From the NCBI GenBank assembly GCA_047967505.1, contig CM106540.1: a stretch of DNA of 64,000 bases; one strand, written 5' to 3'. Under the pieces are notes generated by a model. It was not told where the DNA came from. It did no database searches and saw only the letters and a list, made by a program, of their open reading frames with translations. Source of the stretch: Dipteris shenzhenensis (Eukaryota; Polypodiophyta; Polypodiopsida; Gleicheniales). Positions 47,852-58,129 of this stretch are shown one piece after another (positions within the stretch are counted from its first letter, which is position 1; every line of letters starts with the position of its first letter). The translations under genes were made by a program, and so were the position numbers.

Positions 47852-50800
47852 TGTAAACTACTCGGTGCTTTCTATCAATTCAGACAACGGATTTTGCAGA
47901 GGCGTTTGAATGAGATGATTGCGAGTTGCCAAACACATATACTTGAACTTAACAGTTTGCAATTAAGTTGGAATTAAGACTTATACAGCTTAAACACAAA
48001 GTGACATCATTGGAAAATGCAATATGATTGAGGGGCCAAGACAGGCCCCCCCCCTTATCCAGGCTCACTTTATTCTTGAAAATGGAGATACAAGACCAAG
48101 GTGCAATGCACCTTCCAAACTGATGAGCTCAGTGAAAGCCTAGGACCTAGATACAAGACTCAACAGCATATGTGCAAGGTAGACAACAAAAAGGAGGACT
48201 TCAAGCTCAGGTTTCAACTCTTGGCTTGCCCAATCCACAAGGAAGAAGCCTGCAACAATCACCACTTACATTCAACATTAGAGGCAAGCACTAGTTTCTA
48301 GAAAGATAGTAGAAACAACATGAAATGGTGCTGCAAATGAGATAAACTTGACAATACAGGCTCCCTTCGTGACTTGACCCTTTTGTAGATGAAGTCCTTG
48401 ATGCCTCTGAAGCTACCTTGGGAGAGGAGAGTGTGGAAATGGGGCTGGAATGAGAACAGCTTAGAAAAACAGCGTGTATGAAACCGGCCTCTAATCACTC
48501 AGAGGGCAGTGGAACTGAACCTTTAATCACTTCAGCACTTATTTACAGCTCACAAAGCATATATCACAACCATTAACCATTGCATGATCACCATTTGGCA
48601 TTTACCCATTTGTTCACAAACAAAACCACTGAAAAAGGGATGGAGGCTAGAATGCCCTTGCTCAACAGACATAGACAAGTGCACCCGATTAACCCCAAAC
48701 ACCGAGGCGCCCCTTTCGGTATTTCTTTATATTTCACAGTGAAATGATTACAAGTTGCATCTGGGAGACCTTCCCTGCAACTGAGCACGCAGCCCCAATT
48801 CACTAAGCCTTCGCAAGGCTTTCAAGCATAGAACACCATCACATAAGTGCACTTAACCCATAGGCTCAACCCAAAGGCATTCTCTTTTCCGAGTGCAATT
48901 CCATTGGCTGTCCAGATGCAATCACACTGCACCCCAGCTGCACTCTCTTTGAGTGGTTTCCAGATGGCATTCACAAAGCTTTTCAAAGCTCCAAAATAAA
49001 ATCAGCAAAGTACCCAACCAAGGAATGACTCATGTAGCACTGCCTGGGCACCTGTGAGCCAAGAAAGAGGCGACACACGAGGCCAACCAATAGCTTATGG
49101 AAAAAAGATATTGCAATAGCAAAATCACAACTCACCAAGCCCTAAAAACTCGAACCAAGTCCTCAATAGCCAAGAGGACATAGTAGCCAATGCCCAATTG
49201 CATTCTCAGCCAAAGAGGAGTGCAAAGGCATGAAGAAAGAGCATTTACAATAGCCGACCAATAAGAATTCCACTGAAAAATGCGAAAAGAAGCACTTCTG
49301 TCACGAAGAAGTGGGAGTTCTTGGGCTCAAAAGAAGCGTTCTTCAGAGAGGAATGCATTGAGAAGGTTTTGGAGAAGTTTCATTGCCGGAAAGTCCTCCA
49401 AATTTGAGAAAAACCAGTCAACCAGCGCGTCGGACCACTCGAAATTCAACAGAAAGCTGTAGCTTTGCAAGAGGAGAGGCCCAGGAGGCGATAGAAGAAA
49501 AAAGGTCCAGAAAAAGCCACTTTTGCAAATTCGACCAGCAAAAGAAGTGCTCAGCTCTGCCCGTTCTACCAAACGCACGCAGGGAAAAGCATATCACTAC
49601 GAAGGGGAGGCAGAGGGGAAGCCATCGGGCCAAACGGAAGTCGAGGAATCCAAACGGGTGAGGAGTTATGAAGAAAAACGGAATTCAGCTGAAGGAGGCT
49701 GAAAAACCTGTCCAAAATCTCAACAAAGGGAGAAGATGAGAGAGAAAACCACACATGTGAAGTTTAGAAGGCCTAGGAAGGTCCAAGAATGGCAAAGGAG
49801 CATGTAGAAAGCACTAGAGCCACCTGGAACTCTAGCGGGGCCACAAAAGGTACATGGCCCTCTAGGGAGCCCATTAAAAATGCCACATCATCATTTCCCA
49901 ACAACCACTCTTTTAATTCCTTGGAATGCCTTTGGGCCTAGGGATTAATTACACTTATGTGCTAGGCACCATGCCGCGTTTAATTACACATTATTAAGCC
50001 CACGCTTGGACTTTTAAAACCAAAGTTGTCACGGTCTTGTAGTACATTAAAGTACTTAAAATTTCACGCCCCCGTGACAGTGTAGGCTAGAGAGAGAAAG
50101 CTTTTATGAAGTGATAGCTGTAGAGAGAGAGTGCCAATGCTGATCCCAAGGGAGGGGATGTAAGAGAGGAGCTGCTGCTGTTCCAGAGGTGCACAGAAAG
50201 GCAGATGTCTGGGAACAGTAGAGAGAGAAACTCTGCAGTAGAGAGAGAAAGACTGCAGCATGAGAGAGAAAGGGGCTGTGGCTGCTCCAGGCTAGGAGAA
50301 GGAGAGAGGATGCTGCTGCTGTTCCAGAAGAGCTGAGAGGGGGCAGATTTCTGGAGAGGAGGGGCTGGAACTGTAGAGAGATAATGTGCTGTTGTAGAGA
50401 GAGAAAGTGCTGCTGAGGTGAGAGAATGGCTTGGGGAGAAGCTGGCTGCACCCAAGGAGTTGGAGAGGTTCTGCTGCATCATCCAAAAGGACGGAGAAGA
50501 AAAGTGACGAATTTTCATGTAGGGAATGAAGGGGAGAGGCCTTCTTTTATAGGCTCAGCCCCCCCCCCCCCCAAGGCTTAGAGTGGAAGGTGGACACCTG
50601 TCCCAAATTTTTGGTGGGCTGCAGTCCCAAAGAGTACAGCCCACAACCTGCCCCAAATCTACCAGATTTGGGGCCAGACTCTTGGCTTGCATGCCCTGCC
50701 ACTTGCCATGCATGCTGCCACATGTGTGGGATAGGTGGACTGACCTGCCAGCTCAGATTCCATGTGGCAGTCTGCCACGTCACTCCCAAAAACCCTAAAA

Positions 50801-51215
50801 TTTCAAAGTTGTCAGAATTCAATTCTGATCGCACCCACGGGTTCCTAACAGCTTGGACTATCTATTGACATACTCTAAGGTCATAATTGAGCCATACTGA
50901 GCTCATTTGTTTGTCGTCTTATCTTGTATCTCCATTACTCTTGGCATGTTGCCAGGCCCACACCCAAAGCTCAGGGAACATTCTCTTAAATGGTTCCTAG
51001 GTCGGTATGCAATCTGTGCATTTGATTGGTCCCATGTTTGGGTACTTAGGTGGGGTGTGGTTTCCAGATGTCCCTCTCAAAGAGAGGCCATCACTCTTGT
51101 GGGTCACTAATGCCCATAACCCCAAGCAAGGGGGTCCACCCTCAAATGCTAGACCTAAGTCCCCATTCTCCGTAACTGAACAGTAGGAAAACATTTCATT
51201 TCTTAATAAGCATAC
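47852..51215 (-). mobile_element. Gypsy 3' LTR, larger part (interrupted)
   Basis: Begins TGTAAACTACTCGG (the reverse of the LTR's right end) and aligns with the LTRs at 59192-60806 and 61494-63301, except for the solo LTR at 48479-50079. It ends at the CATAC target duplication (51211-51215) of the Copia insertion. The GA-rich stretch 50090-50500 is part of the LTR; the open frames there come from its composition. Confidence 0.9.
48479..50079 (-). mobile_element. Solo LTR (1601 bp) inside the Gypsy LTR
   Basis: Flanked by perfect 5-bp duplications GTGTA (48474-48478 and 50080-50084). The minus strand starts TGTCACGGGG and ends GGTTTCA, so termini are TG...CA. The same site is uninterrupted in the inverted LTR copy (about 62681, reading 'cagcgtgtaggctag' on the minus strand), which proves the insertion. 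No internal domain remains, so it is a solo LTR left after recombination. It differs from the host LTR family. Confidence 0.92.
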
Positions 51216-51445
51216 TGATAGAGTGTGAGGGAGAGATAGAGTAGGGAGTAGAGAGACACACTCACAGTAGTCACACACCAGTGGGTGGGGATAAAGGAAT
51301 GAGTGGTACCTCCCCAAGTACACACAAGTATATATATATGGATAAGACTAGGGTCACTAAGTACCTAAGTACAATGTGTACTTAGTGTACTTAGTAGTAC
51401 TAGATTAATACTGTTACAAGGGTGGCCAGTGCCTTTACCCCAACA
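51216..51445 (-). mobile_element. Copia 3' LTR (230 bp)
   Basis: Minus strand starts TGTTGGGGTAAAGGC and ends CTCTATCA. It carries a (TA)n stretch (tatatatata) that could act as TATA box and a short inverted repeat (gtacttagtgtacttag). Identical to 57277-57506 as far as can be read. Confidence 0.95.
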
Positions 51446-51535
51446 ACCTCCCACTTAAAGGCAGTGTGCCCATAAGAGAGAGTAAAAGAAAAAAACAGCA
51501 ATATACATCATCATGTACAGGACCAGTTGGTCTGC

Positions 51536-54500
51536 TTATCCAATACCCATAAGCCGTCTGCAGTGTGCAAACCGCTCAGCAGCCAATCCTTTTGTCAACA
51601 GATCTGCTGGATTGTCATCAGTGTGAACTTTCACAAGCTGAAGTTGCTTGTTCTCAAGCACCTCCCTGATAAAATGATACTTCACGTCGATGTGCTTCGT
51701 CTTTGCATGAAAAACAGGATTTCGTGCCAACTGTATGGCACTCTGACTGTCACAATGCAACAATGGAGTATCACTAGAGTAGCCCAAATCTGCCACTAGC
51801 CGAGATAGCCATATAGCTTCCTTGCACGCCTCAGTGGCTGCAATATATTCAGCTTCTGTAGTAGACAAAGCAACGCATTGCTGCATTCTAGATACCCACG
51901 ACACTGCACCTCCAGTGAAAGTGAAAACATAGCCGGTAGTAGACTTCCGGGTATCAGGGTGACCGGCATAATCAGAGTCTGTATAACCCTGCACTTTTGC
52001 ATCTTGACTGCCGAAACATATACACAAGTCCTGTGTACCCTTTAGGTATCTCATGACACCTTTCACTGCATTCCAATGCTTCTTGCCAGGTTTAGCCATG
52101 TATCTGCTAACCACTCCCACTGCAAACGCAATATCGGGCCTGGTTGCAACCATAGCATACATGAGACTGCCACAAGCTGATGCATACGGAATCTTTGACA
52201 TCTCAGCTCTCTCAGCATCTGTCTGAGGGCTGTCCAAAGCGCTGATTTTCACATAAGGAGGTAATGGAGTACCAATACTCTTCCCCCCCTCCATGTGAAA
52301 TCTCTGCAAGACCTTGCCAATGTATTCCTTCTGAGATAAGTATAGCAACTGCTTTTCCCTATCCCGAAGTATGCGCATACCCAATATATGGTTGGCATCA
52401 CCAAGATCCTTCATATCAAAGGTCTGGTGCAATCTCTTTTTCAAGGCATTCATTTCCTTATGAGATTTTCCAGCAATTAACATGTCATCCACATACAAAA
52501 TGAGGATAAGTAAACTGCCATCTGAAGCTTTCTTGGTATATAAGCAGTGATCAATGTCACTTCTCCTGTAACCCTGGGTTCGCATGAATGTATCAAACTT
52601 ATGATACCATTCCCTGGGTGCCTGCTTTAGACCATAAAGACTTTTCTTCAGTCTGCATACAAGCTTCTCTTTGCCCTTCACTGTAAAACCCTCTGGCTGC
52701 TGCATAAAAATTTCCTCATGTAAATCACCATGAAGAAATGCTGTTTTGACATCCATTTGGACCAAATCCATATCTGCATGTGCAACCAATGCTAATACAG
52801 TTCTGAGTGTTGTCATCTTGACAACGGGAGAGAATATCTCCTCAAAGTCAACACCATATTCCTGCTTGAACCCTTTGGCAACCAGTCTGGCTTTATGCCT
52901 TGGCTTTTCACCAGGTGTGACTTTAAGTCTATAAACCCATTTGCATGGCAGTACCTTCTTACCAGTAGGCAAGGGTACCAATTCCCAAGTGCCATTCTTG
53001 TGAAGACTGTCCATTTCAGACTTCATAGCAAGATCCCATTGAACCTTGTCTGCCCTCTGCCTAGCCTCTCTGTAGCATGAAGGCTCTCCACAATCAGTGA
53101 GCATCAAATAATCAATGCCTGGAACAAATCTTTCTGGCTGCCGCGTCTGTCTGGTTGACCTTCTAACCCAAAGACCATCATCTTGAGCTGGCTGTCCAGC
53201 CTGTTCATCACCCAGATAAGGTGGCTGTTCCATGATTCCTGGCTGCATTTGCATGTCAGGAAGATCACCTAACTGTGCCTCATCCATTGGGATGTTTTCT
53301 GCCATAACTGGCTGTCCATTAGGATCTGCTGCAGCATCATTTAATGGCTGATTATGCTGCTGTTGTGGCTGATTTACAGCCTGTCTGTGTTGCCCATGAT
53401 GCCTGTCATCATCAATAGTTACTTTTAAAGGTTCCTGCTGTACAACAGGTTCCTTGAACATGATGGTTTCATCAAACACGACATCATTGCTGCGTATAAG
53501 TTTTCTGTTCTTGGGATCCCAAATCCTGTAGCCCATCTCACCTTTGTCACCGTAACCTAGGAATATGCATTTAAGAGACTTTGGATCCAGTTTAGTTCTG
53601 TCCTCCCTGCGTACATGCACATACGCGACACAACCAAAGACCCGTAGGTGTTTGTAAGACGGAGGCTTGCCCGTCCATGCTTGTTCAGGCACACCACCAC
53701 ATAGTCTCTTGTTTGGTGACCTGTTAATAAGGTGCACAGCTGTCTTTACAGCTTCAGCCCAAAATGTGTGGGGCAATGCAGCATGTGACAACATGCATCT
53801 GACTTTCTCTTGAATGGTTCTGAACATTTTTTCAGCTGTACCATTCTGTGGAGGATCATATGGTGCAGACAAAACCCTTTGGATACCCTTTGCCTCACAG
53901 AATTCTTGAAATTCTTTGGACAAGTACTCTCCACCATTGTCAGATCGTAAGGCTTTCAGTTTTTTGCCTGTCTCATTTTCAACCAGTGCAACAAACTTAG
54001 TGAAAGCCTTGAACGTATCACTCTTCTTTCTGAGAGTGTAAACCCACACTTTGCGGGTGGCGTCATCTATGAGTGACAGTATGTACTTTGAACCTCCTAA
54101 AGAGAGTGTAGGCATCTCACACACATCTGTATGTACTAGCTCCAAGAGCTGTAATTTCTGATTTGACTTTCTCTTATGAGGTATTTGTACTTGACGACCG
54201 TAGAGACAAAATTCACATTTCTGCAAATCTGAATATTTTAGACTCGGCAAGTAACCAAAATGAGCCAATTGCTCCATTCCCTTAATACTCATATGGCCAA
54301 GCCGGCTATGCCACAATGAAATCTTTGGCAGCTCGGTGGCATTTACATCAGAATGCGGACAATGTCCAGCATGAAGTGAGTACAAAGTATCAACCTTAGG
54401 ACCCCTGGCAATAGCCATTGCCCCTTTGCTGATTTTCCATTTCTGATTACCAAAGGTGGTAAGATAACCATCATCATCTAACAACCCTGTGGAAATCAAG

Positions 54501-55657
54501 TTCTTCTTCACCTCAGGAACATGCCTGACCCCTTTAAGCATTAACTGCTGGCCATTTTCAAGAACAAGTCTGACATCACCTATACCAATGATAGAACATG
54601 CATGGTTATCACCAAGAAAGACAACTCCCTTCTGCCCTCCTGCATATCTGACAAACAGATCTCTGTAGGATGTCACATGAAAGGAAGCACCTGAATCTAT
54701 AATCCAGGAAAACATATTTGATCCATCACCAGCATGAAGTGTATGAGCCTCCAGTAAAGAGGTGAAACATATCTCATGTCCACTGTCACTGTCACTAACA
54801 TAAGTAACATTCAGCTCTTCTTTTTCTTTGCCCTTAGACTTGCCTTGAGCCTTGCCTTCTTTGGCTCTCTGGTCATTCTTCTTTTGAAAACACTTTTTCT
54901 CAATATGTCCCTTCTTGCCACAATAGTTGCATACAAGATCACTCTTAGAGCGGGACTTGCTCCTCTCTCTTTCTTTGTCTTTACCACGTGTTTTGGACCT
55001 GCTGCGTGCATTCAAAGCATTTGACTTCCCAATAGCATTGTTCTTTCTGTTCATCTCTTCCTGTAGAAGAGCACTTTCCACATCTGCAAATACCAGAATG
55101 GTTTTTGAGTTGCTGGTAGAAGTCCTGAATGTGTCCCATGACTCAGGTAGAGAACATAGGATGAGTGTAGCTTTCAGCTCATCATCGAGCTTCAACCCCT
55201 GGTTGATCACCTGGCTGAATATGCTGTTAAACTCAATAATATGAGTGGAAATAGCTGTCCCCTCCTTCATTTGAAGACCAACAAGCTTTTTTAGCCAGTA
55301 AGCTTTTCCCGTGGCACTTTTCTTGGCATAAGTATCCTCAAGACGTTGCCACATCTCCCACGCAGTAGGTTCATCCCTGATGCCTACAACCAGTGAATCA
55401 ATAACTGTAAGCATAATGGTCGACCTGGCCAAGCCGTCCATCTTCTCCCACTGCTCATCAGTAATGTTGGAGGGCTTAACACCCTTCTCCTTTATAGGTT
55501 TGTACTGGTCCTTCTGCATCAACACATTGTAGCATTGTGTCCTCCATATGTCGTAATTTTTAGCTCCTTCGAGCTTCTTTATCTGAAACAAGGACGACAC
55601 ATCACTGCCGGAACTCATGGTAAAGAGAATAGAGTTTGACTCCCTGTAGTCGTGCAA
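51536..55657 (-). CDS. Copia Gag-Pol polyprotein, 1373 codons, intact
   Basis: Single ORF. Translation probably starts at Met14 (MSSGSDVSSLF), because the first 13 residues are atypical. Gag (to about 280) has a basic region and a zinc knuckle, CNYCGKKGHIEKKC (243-256). The protease motif DSGAS is at 321-325. Integrase has the zinc site (H450, H455, C481, C484) and the catalytic triad D511 (HTDVC), D573 (RSDNGGEY) and E609 (TAEK); the last block reads PPQNGTAEK where PQQNGVAER is usual. RT has MDVKTAF (D969) and YVDD (1055-1058). RNase H has YTDSDYAG (D1227, D1229), TTEAEY and CDSQSA (D1303). The C-terminus is TKGLAAERF...GIG. It provides all functions for reverse transcription and integration. 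The motif set resembles the Tnt1-like Copia group. Confidence 0.96.
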   Translation of the reverse strand: MHDYRESNSILFTMSSGSDVSSLFQIKKLEGAKNYDIWRTQCYNVLMQKDQYKPIKEKGVKPSNITDEQWEKMDGLARSTIMLTVIDSLVVGIRDEPTAWEMWQRLEDTYAKKSATGKAYWLKKLVGLQMKEGTAISTHIIEFNSIFSQVINQGLKLDDELKATLILCSLPESWDTFRTSTSNSKTILVFADVESALLQEEMNRKNNAIGKSNALNARSRSKTRGKDKERERSKSRSKSDLVCNYCGKKGHIEKKCFQKKNDQRAKEGKAQGKSKGKEKEELNVTYVSDSDSGHEICFTSLLEAHTLHAGDGSNMFSWIIDSGASFHVTSYRDLFVRYAGGQKGVVFLGDNHACSIIGIGDVRLVLENGQQLMLKGVRHVPEVKKNLISTGLLDDDGYLTTFGNQKWKISKGAMAIARGPKVDTLYSLHAGHCPHSDVNATELPKISLWHSRLGHMSIKGMEQLAHFGYLPSLKYSDLQKCEFCLYGRQVQIPHKRKSNQKLQLLELVHTDVCEMPTLSLGGSKYILSLIDDATRKVWVYTLRKKSDTFKAFTKFVALVENETGKKLKALRSDNGGEYLSKEFQEFCEAKGIQRVLSAPYDPPQNGTAEKMFRTIQEKVRCMLSHAALPHTFWAEAVKTAVHLINRSPNKRLCGGVPEQAWTGKPPSYKHLRVFGCVAYVHVRREDRTKLDPKSLKCIFLGYGDKGEMGYRIWDPKNRKLIRSNDVVFDETIMFKEPVVQQEPLKVTIDDDRHHGQHRQAVNQPQQQHNQPLNDAAADPNGQPVMAENIPMDEAQLGDLPDMQMQPGIMEQPPYLGDEQAGQPAQDDGLWVRRSTRQTRQPERFVPGIDYLMLTDCGEPSCYREARQRADKVQWDLAMKSEMDSLHKNGTWELVPLPTGKKVLPCKWVYRLKVTPGEKPRHKARLVAKGFKQEYGVDFEEIFSPVVKMTTLRTVLALVAHADMDLVQMDVKTAFLHGDLHEEIFMQQPEGFTVKGKEKLVCRLKKSLYGLKQAPREWYHKFDTFMRTQGYRRSDIDHCLYTKKASDGSLLILILYVDDMLIAGKSHKEMNALKKRLHQTFDMKDLGDANHILGMRILRDREKQLLYLSQKEYIGKVLQRFHMEGGKSIGTPLPPYVKISALDSPQTDAERAEMSKIPYASACGSLMYAMVATRPDIAFAVGVVSRYMAKPGKKHWNAVKGVMRYLKGTQDLCICFGSQDAKVQGYTDSDYAGHPDTRKSTTGYVFTFTGGAVSWVSRMQQCVALSTTEAEYIAATEACKEAIWLSRLVADLGYSSDTPLLHCDSQSAIQLARNPVFHAKTKHIDVKYHFIREVLENKQLQLVKVHTDDNPADLLTKGLAAERFAHCRRLMGIG

Positions 55658-55659
55658 TT

Positions 55660-57260
55660 AAGCACTAGTTACTCCAAGAAAATCCCCCCCGCAGCGGAAG
55701 TACGATCAGAAAATGAACTTGGTACTGTTTCAGTGGCATAAAACCGACTGAAAGTCTTTCTCCCACTTGCTGCAGAAACAGTACAGCAATCTGTTCCTGT
55801 CTTTTTTTGCTGGCGAAAGTGCGGTACAGCTCCTTCAAAGTGGTCCAGAAAAAATCCCAGAACTGTTTTCTGAAAAAGTATGTACTTTTTGAGCTTTTTG
55901 ACAGTGAAATCTGGTCAAACTTGCTGGTTGACAGTCCCGGACTGTCAAAAAAAAGTGAATCTCAGATTGTGGATGAAGATCTCTGATTTTAGACCTCCAT
56001 ATGCTCCAGAAACTTCCCCCCCAACTGAATTCACAGTTTGGAAGTGAGATTGCTCAAAAGCCCTTTGACGGCATGAAGCAAATCAGAGATTTGACCCCAA
56101 TTAAAACTGTAAGTCAAATTTGCACTTTCAAAGCATAGTAGTGCGTTACGAGATAGCCTGATGCATGTAGAGTGCTCCCACTTGACAGATTTCTGGTCAG
56201 GCTACAAAAGCCCCAAATTTGACTAAAGTCAAACTTGGTCAAAATCGACCAAATCTGTACCAAATGTGGATGTACTTGCAGCAACAAACTAAAGCATTTG
56301 TCCCAAGCATAATGGCATCAAAAGCCCCTTGAATTTGCTGCACATTCCGTGCATTAACACAGTAAATGGCATCAACTGCTACTGCTCACAAGGCATGTGC
56401 GGGTACACACTGACAAAAGCATAAACATCTGCCCAAGTGTCAAGCATACACACTTCTAGCACAGAAACTTTGGTAAGCTGCTCTGCAAATTCACAGGAAC
56501 CTTCACAGCATAATCACCCTCTTCGGGCTGTCCCAGCATCAATTCCCAGACACAAAAGGCCTGCACACAACCCGGAGCTGTTACTGGAAGCCCAACTCAG
56601 TCACACAGCTCTCACAGGCTGTCACTAATGCCAAATCCCTGAAGTTCTGGTCTGCGCAGATGCAGCCCTTGGCTGCGATGTGCAGCCACGCCCTACGTCC
56701 TGCAGCTTTGGCTCTGGTCGACCTGTTGGTCGTCGTTCGCACGCTGTGACTTGCAGATGCGCCGCAGCTACGCCGCTCCAGCTACGTTGTCCAGCTACAC
56801 AGCCCGCGCTCCCACCTTGCAGCAGCCCTTGGCTGCGTAGTGTAAAGTCGCGCACTGGCTACGCCACACACGCTCTTTCTTGCAGCAGCTATGGCTGCGA
56901 CGTGCAGCCACGTGTTGGCTGTCGCGATCCAGCCTTGCAGCCACCGCACGCACTCCCGCAGGGCAGCAGCCCTGGCTATCGCTTGCTTGCAGCCTTTGGG
57001 TGCGTCGTGAAGCCACGCGTTGGCTGAGCGCAGCTACCACTACGCTCACCGAACCGCTCCGCGCTCACCGCACCACTACGCCGCCCGCGCCATCGTTTTG
57101 GCCGCGTCCTGGCTATCGCTGCCCGCGATCCGTCTTGCAGCTGTGGCTGTCGCGATCCGTCCGTACGGCTGTACGGACGATGTGCGGCCGTACGGACTTG
57201 TCCGTACGGTAGGGGTAGGCTAGGGAGAGAGGGAGTGAAAGCAAAAGGGAGAGAGCCCGT
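55660..57260 (-). other. Long Copia 5' leader with GC-rich repeats
   Basis: A leader of about 1.6 kb lies between the PBS and the ORF, much longer than usual for Copia. Bases 56640-57210 are GC-rich with many 'tgcagc..tggctgcg' units. The perfect palindrome CCGTACGG occurs three times in 49 bp (57161, 57188 and 57202), close to the PBS. Frames here (for example 56680-57027 and 56976-57386) follow from the composition and show no motif. Confidence 0.7.
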
Positions 57261-57261
57261 T

Positions 57262-57274
57262 GGCTCTGATACCA
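57262..57274 (-). other. Copia primer-binding site
   Basis: GGCTCTGATACCA on the plus strand is the complement of the usual initiator tRNA-Met site. It starts two bases inside the 5' LTR end. Confidence 0.95.
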
Positions 57275-57276
57275 GT

Positions 57277-57506
57277 TGATAGAGTGTGAGGGAGAGATAG
57301 AGTAGGGAGTAGAGAGACACACTCACAGTAGTCACACACCAGTGGGTGGGGATAAAGGAATGAGTGGTACCTCCCCAAGTACACACAAGTATATATATAT
57401 GGATAAGACTAGGGTCACTAAGTACCTAAGTACAATGTGTACTTAGTGTACTTAGTAGTACTAGATTAATACTGTTACAAGGGTGGCCAGTGCCTTTACC
57501 CCAACA
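57277..57506 (-). mobile_element. Copia 5' LTR (230 bp)
   Basis: Same sequence as the 3' LTR. The target duplication CATAC follows at 57507-57511. Confidence 0.95.
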
Positions 57507-57511
57507 CATAC

Positions 57512-57571
57512 TATTGAAAAACAAAAAGAAATAGTACCAAGCAAGTGGATACATGTTGAAGCAGGATGACA
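57512..57571 (-). mobile_element. Gypsy 3' LTR, remaining end
   Basis: The piece cut off by the Copia insertion. It continues the LTR exactly where 51210 stopped ('tattgaaaaacaaaaag') and ends GCAGGATGACA. A purine-rich tract on the minus strand (ACACAGAGAGAA) precedes it. Confidence 0.92.
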
Positions 57572-57584
57572 TTCTCTCTGTGTT

Positions 57585-58121
57585 TCATTCGGTTGTCCGC
57601 AACTGAAATGCTTCCTCATAAGCATCCAGGATTTCAAGACACTCCTGAAATGTAGCTCTGTCCACCCATTGGGCATCGGTGGATGGGAGCCCTCTGAACT
57701 TCAAAAGGTACATTTTGCGAGTCGTGCCTCGACGTCCCGTAGTGAAGTTATGCAAATCAATTTGCTCTGGGATCAACAAGATCTCAATGTCCTCTACTTC
57801 AAGTGCATCGTCTAGTGTGGGCTCTTGAGGTGGTTCCCCAATGAAGGGTTTCACCAAGCTTACGTGGAAGACATTGTGGATCTTCCAATGATTTGGAAGT
57901 CTCAATCGGACTGAGACATCATTTATTACCTGCAAGACCTGAAAAGGACCATAATATCGAAAGGATAGCTTAAAGTAGATGCGCTTTTTGCCCACTTTGG
58001 TTTTTAACCGGGCTTTCTCAAATTTCAATAAGACCCATTGGCCTTCTTTCACTGCAAACGCCCTCCGCCTTTTATTTGCAGCTGCTCTTTGTTTCTGTTG
58101 TTTTTGGCAGCTTGAGAACAT
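57585..58121 (-). pseudogene. Gypsy integrase C-terminal part and chromodomain
   Basis: Open frame of 178 codons. It begins with a basic stretch, then VKEGQWVLLKFEKARLKTK, FRYYGPFQVLQVIND and RLRLPNHWKIHNVFHVSLVK, the GPF/Y region of chromovirus integrase. VEDIEILLIPEQID, YLLKFRGLPSTDAQWVDRAT and ECLEILDAYEE then form a chromodomain-like fold. Chromodomains in this group guide integration to particular chromatin. The catalytic core of integrase and all enzymes upstream are absent; gag joins directly in front. Confidence 0.9.
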
Positions 58122-58129
58122 TCATAGAA

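Larger units (their letters stand above)
51216..57506 (-). mobile_element. Complete Copia element, 6291 bp
   Basis: LTRs of 230 bp at 51216-51445 and 57277-57506 look identical base for base. They are flanked by the 5-bp duplication CATAC (51211-51215 and 57507-57511). The primer-binding site, complementary to initiator tRNA-Met (TGGTATCAGAGCC on the minus strand), is at 57274-57262. The purine-rich tract on the minus strand (CTTTAAGTGGGAGGT) precedes the 3' LTR. One intact ORF fills 55657-51536. The uninterrupted site survives in the sister Gypsy LTR at about 60735-60750. Identical LTRs and an open ORF indicate a very recent insertion, and it may still be competent. Confidence 0.97.

Noticed and set aside
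56680-57386. Several overlapping frames in the GC-rich Copia leader
   Set aside because: Few stops are expected by composition; both strands are open and no motif is present.
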